A DNA stretch of 64,000 nt. It comes from Embiotoca jacksoni (taxonomy: Eukaryota > Chordata > Actinopteri > Embiotocidae). Location of the stretch: the NCBI GenBank assembly GCA_022577435.1, contig JAKOON010000020.1:10755324-10819323 (forward strand), written 5' to 3'. Under the pieces are notes generated by a model. That model was not told where the DNA came from. It searched no databases and saw only the letters and a list, made by a program, of their open reading frames with translations. Every line of letters starts with the position of its first letter. Within the stretch, counting starts at the first letter, position 1. Shown piece after piece: positions 37,900 to 51,624 of this stretch. Position numbers and translations under genes: made by a program.

Positions 37900-38500
37900 T
37901 GTAGATCTTGAAGTTGGTCTAAAATTGGTCTGGGTACTAAAATGTTTAAATGTTTCATATTTATTATATTGAACATAAAGAAAACTTCACTTTGTTACCC
38001 CACATTTGTCCCCACAGACACAACACCACAGAGTGAAAGGGATATATTTTTGGGGTGACCTCTATTGTCGCTGGCTTTAATCCTGGCTGCACCACCGTCC
38101 AGTGGGACAAAGGGGAGAGTGAGCGGCAGGATGCCAGTCGGCGGTTCCCCCAACGCTACACACAAAGCGATTGCCACAGGGTTATGAGTAGAACGTCAGT
38201 GTGGCCCGTAGAGCTCTTGCTGGGAACGATGCAAGCTTAGACCCACGCCAAGCCAGGGCTCCGGCAGCACTTTGAAGAATAGAAAGTGGATGAAAGAGAG
38301 GGCCACAATGAATATCTAAAACACCCCCATTCAGGCAGACCTTGAGAATCACAGGTTGCCTCAGTGGTCGGTCCTCCTCTGTTCTCTCGCTCTTTCTGTT
38401 CCCTTCTTCACCTTGGGCTGAGAATTTGCTGAGGTCTGCAGTTTCCTCTGAGAACTCTTAGAAATGGAAAGAAGGACAACAAGACGGGGGGCAGACTTTT
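37900..38500. other. Intergenic sequence
   Basis: No gene seen. A GC-balanced stretch at 38050-38290 is complex and repeat-free; its nature is unclear. Confidence 0.4.
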
Positions 38501-38589
38501 ACAGAATAGCTTCGTCAAAGCTGGCGTGACCCAGACCTGGCCCAAGATGCTCTCACTGCTCTGCTAATGGCCTGCATCAGCAAAAAGAC

Positions 38590-38830
38590 AAAAGGAACTT
38601 GGCAATTATTAGATTTAAGGGCTGGCTGCAGTGAATGGGGAAGTCCAAATGAAGTCATTGTACGCTGATGGAGGAGCTGGAGCTTAGCTGAGGTTCATCT
38701 GCAGACCAATACCCAGGCCTCGAATAATTAACCAGAAACAGCTATTAATCTTAACCAATGACAGTGCCTGAAACAATGAGGACTGACCAATCATTGAGCC
38801 CTTGTCCACCCTGGGGACCTGGGCTCACAG
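38590..38830. promoter_or_regulatory. Candidate conserved noncoding block
   Basis: Homeodomain-like words (AATAATTAACC, CTATTAATC) and CCAAT words are clustered in repeat-free sequence around 38720-38800. This is inference from composition only. Confidence 0.25.
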
Positions 38831-38839
38831 CTGTGGGAG

Positions 38840-41791
38840 CATCCGTGACACTGGGGAGGAGGAACCGAAGTAGTTTAACCATAATGTATCAGCCTCACTG
38901 AGTGCAGAGTGCAGTGATGGATGAATTGCAGTGGCTATGAGTGAAGACATTGAGAGACAAATGTCACAAAGCCAGTGGGAAAAACCGTGCTTGAATGTTT
39001 CGCTGACAGTGCAATTTCCCTGTTTTTGTAAGACATGACAGTATCTTATGATTTAACAAATATAAGTGGAAAAATAAGCATCAGAGTGACAAGATAATAT
39101 AAATGTGATCTGAGATCCAGGTCACCAGTCTTCAGACTTGTAGTATTGCAGGTTTTTATCCTGCTTGGTCATATTATTGCATATGTGTCTTTCAAGTAAT
39201 CCAGATAAGAAAGTTCGGTTGAAAACTATCTGGTAAAACAAAAAAAACCAAAAAAAAACCACTCTGCTGCAGAAGTGTAACATTCTGGATTCTTGTCACT
39301 GACAAGACCTACATGGGTAAACCAAAATACTACAACAGTGATTAAATACAGGGAACATCCATTCTAATTTGGAGAGATTGTAGTCTCAGAAGAATGACTT
39401 CAAATATATGAATAGAAAAGGTCACACTGAAGTGAAAACTAAGGTTCAAAAAGGAAAAAAAAATATGAGACAAAAGAGTGGTAGCAGCACACAGGTGTCT
39501 GAACCAAGTGGGGAGGAATGAAAGCTGCAGGATATCTGAAGCACATGAAGCAACTCCCCACCCTGAGTTCATCCCTTTACACATTATTATGAAAACATAC
39601 ATGTGGGAAATTGCTGCTCTCCAATACCCATGCAAATAGCCCACAGCAAGTTGTGAGAAATATAAAGATCAGACAGATAACATGTTCACTACAGTGACGT
39701 AAAACCTTTTTACACATTCAGATTCAAAACACTAATCAGTTTTTTTTTCAGCATGCTTACATTTTTGAAGAGAGTATGGTGGCTGATGGCTGACTTTGGC
39801 CAAAACATCTCAAACACAAAAGTCTTATGCTCAAGTATGCTTCCAGGTGTGTATTCATTTGTTTGCATGGTCAGATTTCTTATCTATACATTCTATGATT
39901 AGTCAGTCCATCATAGCTTTTGAATGAGCAGTGGTCAGATTTTAAGATATCATGAACAAACTGCTGCTGCATCTCACTGCTTTATGCTTTTATCTATTAT
40001 ACGGGAGATGAGTGAAAAGGGCAGAAGGAGGACAGGGAGGGGAAACGGAGGTATCTTGAGAGACCTATGGGAGGCGGCTCTGGGGAGGTGGTATAGTATG
40101 TGGCAGACCCCTGGCACACACGCCACCTCCACTTTCCACGCTGCTCACTCTCCTGATGCAGGGCTCCCCCGGTGCCCCTGCCCTCCTCCCAGCACCGCTT
40201 TGTGTGCCCGCATAATCTCCCGGCAAAGGAGGCGACGCAGGTGGTCCCATCTCAGTGAAGGCTCACCTCCCCCTCCATCCTCTGTGTTCTTGTCTCTCCA
40301 CCCTGGCTGCCTGCATCCTCTCCCTCTTCAGCCCCCGGCGTGGCGACACAAAGAGACACCTCCCTGGCAGAGATAAACCTATTTCAGAGATGCCGAGGGG
40401 GAACCTGACGCTCCCCGCCTCTGGTTCCCTTGTTCCCCTTCATCTCTCTCTCTCTCTCTTTTGCTCTCATGCTCCCAGGGAGAGTTGAGCTGAGCCGCGC
40501 TGGGTTTCAAGCACCATTAGCGCCTCAGTGGTGTGTGTATTTGTGTGTTTGTGTCTGTTTGTCTTTTTCGGTGAAGGTTCAAAGGGTTCTGCCTCTATAG
40601 TTCACCAGTCAACCTGATCCACGGGGAACTGACGAAGCGCGGGGGCGGGGGGTGAGGGGTGGGGAGGGGAGGGGTGGGGGGGTTTAAGTGGAGGTTACAC
40701 AGAGTAGTACAGATGTCACCCCTCACCATGCAGGATGGTCCAAATGAGGGTGGTTAGAAAGGAAATGAAGGCACTCTTTTCTTTTTCTTTTTTTTTATCA
40801 CAAAGGTCCCAAAGAAGGAGAACATTTCTAAATATCTAAACTTCATCCTCAAACATATTGTGTCTCACTATGTTTAAAGTATTTAATCCAAAGATTTAAT
40901 AAATCGTTGAAAACTTTATATGCAAATTCACTGCAAGAACTAATGTTTTTTCCAATTATATATATTAAAAAAAAAAGGAGTTAGTTCAAGTTTAAAAATA
41001 ACTAATAAGATGTGTGGAATAGGAGTTAAGTTGACATCACACCTTATTTCGCGCCTCAAACAGTTTCACCAAAGTCATATACAACTGAAAAGAAAACAAA
41101 CACACTAATGACTGCTAGAGAAGTAATTACCTACTTCAAGGATATAAGGGCAAAGTCCATATCACTCAGTGGGAAAATGCTAACATGGTTTCTCCTTTGC
41201 CCTGACATCATTGTTATCACACCCTCCACTACCCACTTCAAACAAATCAGACATGGAAAATTGTCTGGTATTCCCCCCTGGGCGCTCCCAATCATGGCAT
41301 CAAAGGCATGACGCAAGGCCAGGACAAAATGGGAGCCATTATAGCTAATTAGCTGCTGCCCTTTAAAGCATGGGGACCTGCTGGCCGCCGGAGCTCTGAG
41401 TGTGTGCCGGAGCAAACGCCACTGATAGCTCCCACGTACAGGAGGAGAGGGGGAGGAGAGAGGGGCGAGTTACACAGGAGGTACAAGAAAGAAAGGAGGA
41501 TGAGGCGGATGGTGAATAAGCTGGAAAGCATGCATCCAATTAAAAAAAAAAAAAAAAAAAAAGTTTCCTGCAAGTGATGGAGGAAGTGCGCGGGAGAAAT
41601 AAAATGGGGCAGGGGGAGGAGACGGGTGGGAGGGGTAGGGGGGGGGGGGGATTGCAGGGTCATTGGAAGATGGAGCAGGGAAAATTGGGGTGGAGTTTGA
41701 GGCACTGAGCTCCACACAATGAAAAGAGCTCCTTTTTTCCCTGCCAACATCCACTTGGGCATTCTTCAAGCTCACCCAAGCAGAACTCTAT
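38840..41791. other. Intergenic sequence
   Basis: No gene seen. G-rich quadruplex-capable tracts lie at 40641-40682 and 41606-41650, and an A run at 41540-41561. The 150-codon plus frame at 39924-40376 is GC-biased with no domain. Confidence 0.45.
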
Positions 41792-41792
41792 C

Positions 41793-41829
<37 letters not shown>

Positions 41830-41841
41830 ACACACATACAC

Positions 41842-41918
<77 letters not shown>
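41792..41918. repeat. (CA)n microsatellite
   Basis: About 127 bp of CA with scattered TA and AA interruptions. Confidence 0.97.
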
Positions 41919-41919
<1 letters not shown>

Positions 41920-42071
41920 CCCCACCCACCATAAAATTTACTTATAACCCCGACGCATCATCTCCAACCCACCTCAACTTTATCACACACGTGAAGGTCT
42001 GCCTGCCTCCCTCTGCTCATCTGTCATCATGCTCCTAAGGTTACAACAACCTTAAACCACAGACATACACT

Positions 42072-42075
<4 letters not shown>

Positions 42076-42112
<37 letters not shown>

Positions 42113-42140
42113 ACACACACACACACACACATACACACAC

Positions 42141-42219
<79 letters not shown>
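42076..42219. repeat. (CA)n microsatellite, longest in window
   Basis: About 144 bp of CA with a few TA/CG steps, only about 160 bp from the preceding tract. Confidence 0.97.
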
Positions 42220-42222
<3 letters not shown>

Positions 42223-42312
42223 ATGCAATAGATAAGGAGAGGACACACATGGCGACACACGCAAACATTTACTGAGATTCAAACACATTCAAAGTTAGTC
42301 AAACACTACATG

Positions 42313-42332
42313 CCCCCCCCCCCCCCCCCCCC
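42313..42332. repeat. Poly(C) tract
   Basis: Twenty consecutive C; length in the assembly may be unreliable. Confidence 0.95.
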
Positions 42333-42334
42333 AG

Positions 42335-43960
42335 CTCGTCTCAGCCTGTATGTGCAGGCAGAGTGTAATCACCCCTCCATTCAGTTTACCCATGTCTGTG
42401 CTCTTCAATTTTTTTGTATCGTTTTATTTAACTCACTGTAGAGCATCATCATGACCTATCCTGTCGAGTTATATGACTTTTCATTACTTTGATTATGTTG
42501 ACGTTATTTATTTATTTTCTGAAATCAGAAATAAATTTAAAGCAAAACAAACATCCACCAAAATGCAAAAAAAAAAAATCAAAAATAAAAAAACATTTTG
42601 TTTAGTTATTTCCATGTGTTGGGTTCACATGCTGTATGTCAAGAATGTTCTTTGCCCAAATTCAGAAACCTCTATGTTTCCAAAACTCAGCAATGATAAA
42701 ATCATCAACATAAGTTAAAAGAAAATCTGTAAGACTGACATGCCTTCTCAACAGAGCCATGCTCAGGTCTCTTCAGTTCAACAGTCTGTACTTAAATAGC
42801 AGATATCTCACAGCTTGGTCACAGAGTAAGTCTTCCGTGCTGAGGATTCAGATAAAGTTTCATTTAATCTAATCTTTTCTTATATTGCATGCCTCCTTTT
42901 CAACTACCACCACTACACGCCTGATTGTTTATTCATTTCCTCCCAAGCACAGCCTTAAGATCTCCAGAAACAGTACAGATACTAAGAGGAACAGAAGTCA
43001 AGGCCTCGTACACCCACATATCCAATCTGTCCTTACCAAATGAGCGCCGACGGATGATTTCCTGTGCGCTGGAATCCTTAACCTCTTATTCCCAGCCCCA
43101 AGGCCGGTGGGAGACTTGTGGAGGGGTTAGAGGTCCGGCATCTTTTCACACATCTTTGCAGACATAAAGAGCAAACAAACCTCAGGGTCTTTATCACTGA
43201 AATCTAAACCCCATGGCTGATTTTATGTCTGTGGGCTGAGGCTGGGGGATGCAGCGATGACCACCTGTTCTCTGTTTTTCCTCGTAGTCGCTTTTGTCAT
43301 GGGCTTTACATTCTTTCAAACCATTACGGGCCCAGGGCGAAACTTAAGCTTTTGCCAATTTCTCCCTCACTGCCCCATATATGAGAACCTATACAGTCTC
43401 CTTTCAGAGGCTTCTTATGTGTCTGTCTTCGCTTGAGGGAAATTAAAAACACAGAGAAAAGGGTTATCTTATAGGTCTTACAGTTTCACCACGAGTATCA
43501 CAGGAGTTGTTGCCGCTGAATGATATTGGAGAGGCTTTTTTTTTTTTTTTTTTAAACAAAAGCATTGATTTACAGGGGGTTCTCCTTTGTGAGTCATGGA
43601 AGCATTTATTGAAGAACTTTTGGGGGGGTTTAACAGGAGACAGTGAAAAAGGCCTCCTCATGCATATAGATTCCATCAACCAGCCATAAAAAGTGTGGAG
43701 AGAGGAGTCTCATTTATGGGGTAACATGGTTACATTTTACTGCTCTGTGGCATTGAGGCAGTGAGGACGCCTCCTTTGTTTGCTGCACGGTTGCGGCAGA
43801 CAATGATCGAGGCGTGTGGAGCGTAGGAATGTCCTTACTGTAGACACTCTCGGAAGTCGGGTTCGAGTGTGCGTCTGTCTGTCGCTTTGTCCTTCTGTCA
43901 GTGTGTGTCCATTTTCATGACAGATAGGACTGTGGGAAAAGTGCCCTTACAAACAGTGTC
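42335..43960. other. Intergenic sequence
   Basis: No gene seen. A T run lies at about 43537-43552 and a TGTGGGAA octamer at 43931-43938. Confidence 0.45.
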
Positions 43961-43979
43961 TATTGTCTACCCTCCATTT

Positions 43980-44420
43980 ATTTGCGGCGCGGTTCATTCC
44001 GCTGATAAGTGATGGGGAGAACCGTAGATGAAACAAATTCAATCCACTGCAGCATTGTGACTCGCTTACATGAATCACTTCTGATTAGCCTCAAGCCGGC
44101 ATGGCCGAGCCGTCAGTGGAGCTGCACAATCACACGGAGGCCTCGCAAAAATCAGGAATCTCTGTCCCATTGAACACCAGTCACTTCTCGGCCTGTTTCG
44201 GTCTCACTACAGAGGCGTTCATAAAACACTGTCAGGCCTCTCTGTCACTGTCGTCACATGGTCAGCCATAATGGGCTCTGACTATTATTAATACAGGACC
44301 TGAAGCACTCCCAGCTACATCCAGGGGTTCACCATAAAATATGTTAATCAAATCGGGCCCCTGGGGCCCCTCAAAGGGAGCTTTAACACAAATTGAATAT
44401 CACTGATGGCTTCGTAGGAG
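43980..44420. promoter_or_regulatory. Candidate conserved noncoding block
   Basis: Long repeat-free, compositionally balanced sequence with GATTAGCC and TTAATCAAAT words and few homopolymers. Not verified by alignment. Confidence 0.25.
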
Positions 44421-44429
44421 GGGTTGGTC

Positions 44430-45650
44430 TCAAAGGGGGGAGGCCCTAACCCTGTTAGTCACACGGGTCGGCGCTCAATGATGCTGCATATTTCCAGTCA
44501 CTGTCAATTACCCTGATATCGTCTGTGGAGGGTCGCACGCAGCCAGCGCTTCAGGAGGAAAGAGAGAGTGCTCAGCAACTGGTGGCTGGATCTGTCGAGC
44601 ACGTGGGAAAATCAGAGTAGGTGTGTGTGTTTGTGTGTGTGAGAGAAAGAGAGATTTTGTGGTCTTCAGAACAAATCGTCACCCCAGGATGCCACATGCT
44701 AATCACACTAATTTCTCCTGGCTGAGTTAAGAAGGAAGTGAACAGACCAGCTTAAATGAGTAATTATCTGATTATGCAATCTATGACAGCTCTGTTTCAT
44801 GGAGACTGGGTAATAATGATGCCTGTACAGGATTCAACTTGGGTCTATAGACAATATGTCTTTTCTACGAATAAAAGCAGCTGACCATCTAAAAGCAGTT
44901 AAACATCTCTCACTAGTAGCAATGAAGCCGCTCCGAGACTCGAAAGGAGCTGAACCCCATCAGCCGACAACATTGCCTAAATATAGCGCTGTAGCAACGG
45001 CCAGAATAGTTTTTCAGATGTATCTCTACATCAGCCTACGATGCGCACAGTCTAATTATAATTAAATTTACTGTGACTGAATATGAAGCTTGACTTTTTC
45101 TTTGTGAATCTCGAAAGAAGCGGAAAATTGCAGAGTTTACAGAATTAAAGTGCAAAGTTCACTTCAAAATAAAGTACGGCCAATTAGTTTGTTTCAGTTC
45201 ATTTGGAGAAGTGAAACACAACTGTCAATACATTTCAGGTTGTACTGTAGCAGTTAACCACGATCACAAAACAACATCTGACAAAATCTTTAAAAAAAGA
45301 GTCTTCTCTCCAAATGAAATCCATGGCAAACCGTGTTTTAAAGCTGTGCTCTACGTACAGAAATGTCTGCAACATAATCAGTGTGCATCGACGTACTTCG
45401 TCAACATTTAAGAACAGCGGAACAAGCTGTGTATTTATCCAAATGTTGGTGAAAATGTGAGCATCTAGAGGACACTGACCACTGAGCCTGCATGACAGAA
45501 GGGAAGTTTGTTTCCTCTTTTTTTTCCTACTCTGAAAACGTATTTCTGCCATATGGCGAACAGAAAAGTAAACTAAATAGCCACCCGTAATGGATAATAT
45601 TTCAAACCCAAAAAGATCCACCAAGATCTTTACTTTAACGCAAGTGGCAA
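44430..45650. other. Intergenic sequence
   Basis: No convincing gene. The 139-codon minus frame at 45235-45654 starts MVATCVKVK but shows no domain and has poor amino-acid balance. Confidence 0.4.
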
Positions 45651-45654
45651 CCAA

Positions 45655-46080
45655 CAGCGACTCACCATTGGTTTGTGAACAGCCGTTATGAAGCCTCGAG
45701 TTCGGATTTTGGTCATCGGCATCTTGCTAGTTCCAAGTGGTTTGGAGCCGGTAGTGACCATATTTGGACGAGCTGGGGAGGAGTGAGCGGTGGATCTGAT
45801 TGATCTGATTGGAAATCCGATGACATTACATCCCGCCCACCTGTAAACCTAAAAACAGACACGCCCCCAAAAACACCGATTTTTGAGGCTTAACATCTAA
45901 TTAATGAGGGGGTTATTTTCAAATAGACCGCTAGAAAATCAATAAGAAGGAGTGACTTTAGCTAACAAGACCATAACAACTCGTGAAAAAAACAAACTTG
46001 ACTTTGTAATTTATAAAGGAAGTTGAGTCTATGGAGCTGGAGGCTTTTTGGAGCCAACCTCCAGTTGTATTGCAGATTAA
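45655..46080. repeat. Fragment of a dispersed fish DNA-transposon-like repeat
   Basis: The end segment with GAGCTGGAGGCTTTTTGGAG (46035-46054) and the preceding purine-rich body resemble a widespread teleost nonautonomous element that I know from memory. Class and exact limits are uncertain and there is no coding frame. Confidence 0.4.
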
Positions 46081-46089
46081 GGCATCAGT

Positions 46090-47434
46090 CTAATTTTTCA
46101 GACCCGAAAGCAATACATTCACATTTATATACAGTCAGTGCTTTGACTTTGATAAATCACTATTATCAAAAGAAAAGGGCACTCCTATAGTAAAATTCTG
46201 CAAAACCCAAGACAACATCTTGTCCAGTGGCATTTTTTAGAAAATGATTTCTTTTGACAATATCTGCCCATGGCAAATACAGAATGGTACAAGTTTGATA
46301 TATAGTTATAATTAAGATGTAATTCAATTTAGGGAACAATATGGCAAATCCTTGAGAAACACAGTGGTAACACTTGAACACAGCCAACATTAATGGTTGT
46401 GATGGCACACTACATCCTGCAATGGCACTGAACTTTGGCAGTGGAAGTAAACTGACTTATCTCAGCTTTCAGAGTTGACACACAACAGCTTCCTCTACAG
46501 CTGAGAAACACAAAGAACCGAATGCTTCACGTATGTGACCACACAACACGACACCGCCAGAAACATGCCACTTATTCTTCTGAGGTCTCAGTTCCTCTGC
46601 CCACACTTGGTGGCTACATTACAGCTTCTAGGATAATCACATTGGACCTGATCCCCACAGAAACCGGGTTTTACAAGTCCAGACACCATGACAAGCTTGC
46701 CAGTCCCCCAACTCAACACACAAACACCAACACGCACGCAGACATTTGTCTCATTCATGATGCAAACCAGAGCTGAGATAACTAGGTCTTGTAGGAGTGT
46801 TGGAGAAGATGCTCCACAAAGGTGACGTTCCACCGACACATGAGGTGGGAGGCATGGTCAACGTATTTGCAAAGCAGATAGACAAACAAAGACACCCTCA
46901 CCATCATACACTCGCACTCTCTAAATGACACGGACAAACTCTTTATTGTGCAGACCCTCAAACACTCACTCACACACACACGGCTTGCTTTGTGTCTACA
47001 GCGCCTTGTGGTCATATCTCTGCGGCCAGCTCCTCTGCGCTTCCCGCCACTGGCTCCAAGCAGGGAAAGAGGATTAACTGCTGGTCCACGTCACAGTTTA
47101 GACTGCTTTTGCACGGACGGAGTAGAGGGAGGTGGGATAATGCCATTTCATGTCTCTGAATACCGAGATGATGCAATGAATCTCAATGGTGAAAAGTGCG
47201 GAGGGAACAAGTAGAAACCAAACTAAAGCCAACCAAGAGAAACAAAGGAGAAGTCAGGACCAGAGGGATGTTTGAGAGGAACTCGGCAGCAGTCAGTAAA
47301 AAGTTGTTAAATTTGGAGTCCAATCAGTCTGTTGTCCTGCATGTCACCACAGCTGCTCCATGTAAATGTATACATGTGTACACGACGGAGATGAGAAATG
47401 AACAGAAGATTATTTTTTAAGTGTATCTGTTAAG

Positions 47435-47435
<1 letters not shown>
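46090..47435. other. Intergenic sequence
   Basis: No gene seen; overlapping short frames only. Confidence 0.45.

Positions 47436-47499
<64 letters not shown>
47436..47499. repeat. (TG)n microsatellite
   Basis: 64 bp of uninterrupted TG. Confidence 0.98.
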
Positions 47500-47502
<3 letters not shown>

Positions 47503-50500
47503 AAATGTGCGATATTTTGTCTACAGAGTTGGGAAGTAATCTTACAGCCCTCAAACAGTGTGTTTTAAAAAAAAAATATTTAGATATATTTACTGCTTGT
47601 GTATATCCTCATGTGTCGTTCTGGAGTAATATTGTTTTTGATTTTGATTTCTTTCAATTTCTTTCTGTATTGGTTTGCTTCTTTTGTCTTTAATGGATTA
47701 CCTGTTTCAAATCGCCTTAACTTGACTAGACAGTGTCAATTCATGTCAAATAAGTAGATTGTACTATAAACAGTCCATATAGCCACACACACCCAACAGT
47801 CTAACACATCTGAGCAAGTTTCTCTGCAGGCTCTTCATTAGTGGAGAAGTTTCCTCTTTCAGGACACATTATCATCATTTCCCATGCTGAAGTGTGAGCC
47901 ATTAATTCAAAGAACACAAACAGGACTGTTTGCACAGTCAAGACTTAATCCATCAGTTTCTGCCCCGACACCTCCCCCTGTACCCCGAGCTATTGTGTGT
48001 GTGGCCTTAAAGTTAACATTACATCATTAACACCATCATCATGACTTTACAACAACAACATTCAGTATGTTGATTTACCGACATCAAGCTCACTGACTCC
48101 ATCCAAGCTCCATCAGAGTGAAAAAGAGCTGGACATCCGGACCCGTTTGATGTATTCAAGGGTCAAAAAATCTGGTTTCTCTTTCCCTTCATCTCAGAGG
48201 GGCCCGAGCCTCCACGGAGGAGCTGTTAAAAGCAGGAAAATAAAACCAGCCACGCGAGGGCAGAGCTCGTAGATCATACCGCCAAACAGCATGTAAGTTG
48301 AGTGTGTTAGGGCTGTGCTTCTCCCTCCTGCTGCACTTCACAAGTCTCCCTGGGACATGTTAATTGATCTCAGACTTGCTTGCATGCGCACAGGGACACA
48401 AAACCCAACACAATAACAATGATGTAGTGTGCAAAAAGTAGTTGGCAAGCAATGCTCACCCGTATCTACACGAATATAGTAGACAAACTCCATGTGAGCT
48501 GGTACCTACTGCAACTTCTCTCAAACACACACACACACACCCAGCAGCACAAAATGTAGTCTAAATCAGTTCAAGATCCTGCCTTGTGTAAACACACATA
48601 TGGGAATTTAAACAGATTCAGGCTGCATCGTTATGCACTGTATTGACAAGAAAAGAAAAACATAAAGGTCCAGAGAGTCCTATGAAGCTGACCCTGACCT
48701 CTGACTTTTGTGTGGCGGCGGGAAGAGAGAAGGTAAGCATCCTTGTTGGTCACTGCAGTATTACCGGAGTGATGCTTTCCAGTGAAAACCGAGCATTTTC
48801 AAATCTGGTTATTTGATATATTTTTTTTCCTATTTCTCAAGAAAGAGAAAAATCCTCATAATTTCTTAAGCTAAAAAAGCAGAAAAACCTGCTGGACAAC
48901 CTAAAACAACACAAAACACCAAAAACTGAAAACAGGTCTATTTTTCCAAGCTCATTAAATGTTGACATTTTGTAGATAGTTTCACAGGATCGTGATGATG
49001 CTGTCACATCACTTACTACAGAACAACATGCATGACTACAATTATTTGCTTTGCAGATTTTAACATTTATAATTTGGAAAAACACACAATTGATTAATGT
49101 ATAATTAATTCAGGACCCTCACGGTTGATTTTAAAGGCATGTTTCTATACCTACGATGAGTACAAAAAATATATTTGCAGAACTCTGAAGAGCCAAGTGA
49201 AAAACAGCATTCAATCATACAAGGACACAGCAAACATAGCAACCTGCGAGCACACACGAAATAGCTCCTAAGAAAATCAATATGTCGTTTTACATCTTTC
49301 ACATTCAGATTGCATTATTGTTAGTTATAATCATTTCTTTTTGATCAGAATTTCCTGGTTTTGTCTGGGAACAAATCTCGGGGGTCTGACCCCAAGGTTG
49401 GAAAACTTGGATGTGAAGGATGAAAGAGAGAGGCTCAGAAGTGCTTCATGAAGAACCTCTTTGTGCAATATCAAAACCAACCAAACTGTCACCGTTGGCA
49501 GTTGTTTGGACGCTGGTGTGGTGGGAACTTGTTTGCCTTTTCTATTTGTTTGTTGTGATGGTCTCTGAGGGGGGGGAAGCCTCCCACTCAATTGGCCTTG
49601 GGTTCCAGAGTAGCTTGAGGACAGGTCATACAAAGGCGCAGTGTGATGGGGTCATCACTGTCACCGCCCAGAGTTAGAGGATATGCCAACTCTGTAACTG
49701 ACAGCTGCGTATGGTTGCCATGTCCTGCTCTCCTCAAGTCACCATGCCCTGAAACCATCCACCTAAAACCATCAACAACATGTTTACGGAGCAAAACTGG
49801 GAGGATAGGCTGCAAGGATAAAAAAAATAAATAAAAAAAAAGACTACTTCTAAAGGTTGGAGACTATAAAAGAAACAATCCTCCAGAATCACAGGACCAC
49901 CTTTGCTAGAGTTCTTGTTTTTGAGTGCGTGTGAGAGGCTGGGCTGGTGAGAAACATCTTGGATTTACATAGCAGTCTGCGACTTCAAACGAGGTGGCTG
50001 ACATTTGAATGGGCTGGTGGTGGGAGCCTCTGGTGGGGTTTTTGTTGCCATGCAGGGTGAGCCAAGGAAAGTGGGCACACACACTACTGAGATTTGTGTG
50101 TAGACAGCTTGTCCTTTTTACTGGGCCCACAGGTTACCATAGGAGCCCGGCGCAAACCGAGTGTGTAAGAGACAAAGAGAGAGAACAATAGGGAGAGCGC
50201 ATGGGAAATGAAAGCATAAGGGGGGTAACGCTCTCTGGAGTTAGATGGGTAATGAGTCACTAGGTATATGCTGCTAAGAGAGGACAGGACAACTCTGATG
50301 AGTAAGACACTAATAATAGGGGAGAGAAGATTAAGTCCATGAGATCGGGATGCCTTTTTGTAACATCATTGCAGGCTGTCTGACTCTGTTCATTGGCTAC
50401 AATAGCTTTCATGGATGAGTGACATATGTGAGCCAAGTCGAATATGCTGTCCCCTGGCATCAAGGCCTCATGTGAATGCACACGTTTCCCTTTTAAGCAA

Positions 50501-50735
50501 CTATGTCCACCCTCTGTATGAAAGATGAATCAAACTACGGAATTTGTTTTTACTCAAACCAGCTCTGCGCTGTCATCTTACAGCTGCAACATTATGAATG
50601 AATGCACTTCGAAATAAAATGTTTAATCCGCTGTCTCCTCCTTTGATCTGAATCGGAGGTTCTCCGTTTGCCAGCACGTCTAAATTAAGATCCGAGCATG
50701 TCTTTGCATCACTGCTCTCAACCGCAGGTTATCCT
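47500..50735. other. Intergenic sequence
   Basis: No gene, RNA gene or repeat family recognised. A short (CA)n lies at about 48523-48540. Confidence 0.45.
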
Positions 50736-50739
50736 ACTT

Positions 50740-51620
50740 CCAGAGATATTGTATGTGTCCCACCAGCAACAGCTGTGGAAGATGGCATTATTTTTTTCAG
50801 TCTGTCCATCTTATTTTCATGAATGTAGTATCTCAGAAACGCCTTGATGGTATTTCTTCAAATTTGGTCAAAAAAAGGTTCCCTTAGCCCCAAGGATGAA
50901 CTTAGATGTTGGTGGTTGAAGGTCAAAGGTCAAGGTCACTGGGACCTTGTGTCCTTCCCGTCCAAACATCCCATTCTCGTGAACTTAACATCTCAGGAAT
51001 GACTTGAGGGAACGTCTTCAAACGAGGCACAAATCTTCAGTTGAACTCAAGGATGAGCTGATAAGATTTTGGTGGTCAAAGGTCAAAGGTCACTGTGACC
51101 TCACAAAAAACATTTATGGCCATAACTCAAGAATGAATGTACTGATTCTGACAAAATTTCACAAAAATGTCTTTAGGGATACATCGATTGACAGTTATAG
51201 CCAAAAGGTCAAAGGTCAACTTCACTGTGACATCGAGTTTATGCAAAAACGCTTTTCTGGCCCTTATAACTCAGGAACAAAGGGGAAGATTAAGGTCATA
51301 TTTCACATTTGGTCAGATACGAAATGGGTGACACTAATCTTGGGTCTCCACCTTCAAACCATATAGACCTATAGATCTTCTGTGCTGTTAAATTGAAGAT
51401 GTGTGGAGCATCCATGTTTTCAAATTTGTAGCCTCTCTCTTCTTCAGTATTTGAAGCCTTGTCTACATTCATGGCTACACGTTCTGTCACAATCAGCTTT
51501 ATTGGACAAATTCCTTCAAAGTCTTCACTACATATGAGTCTGGACAGACATGGATATCAACTGCAACTCCACTGGTTCGTGGGGGCAAACAATCACAAGG
51601 CAGTAACTCTAGTTATTCCT
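50740..51620. repeat. Interspersed repeat family A, copy 2, with nuclear-receptor-like motifs
   Basis: Three to four degenerate units of roughly 150 bp begin with a TATCTCAGGAA-like phrase; three end in GGTCAAAGGTCA. DR1-type direct repeats AGGTCAAAGGTCA lie at 50920-50932, 51080-51092 and 51206-51218. AGGTCACTGTGACCT at 51087-51101 is a perfect IR3. The right part is shared with 32041-32665. Confidence 0.8.
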
Positions 51621-51624
51621 GGGT

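Noticed and set aside
39924..40376. 150-codon plus-strand frame
   Set aside because: GC bias explains its openness; no motif or coherent composition.
45235..45654. 139-codon minus-strand frame
   Set aside because: No recognisable domain; it partly runs into a dispersed repeat fragment.
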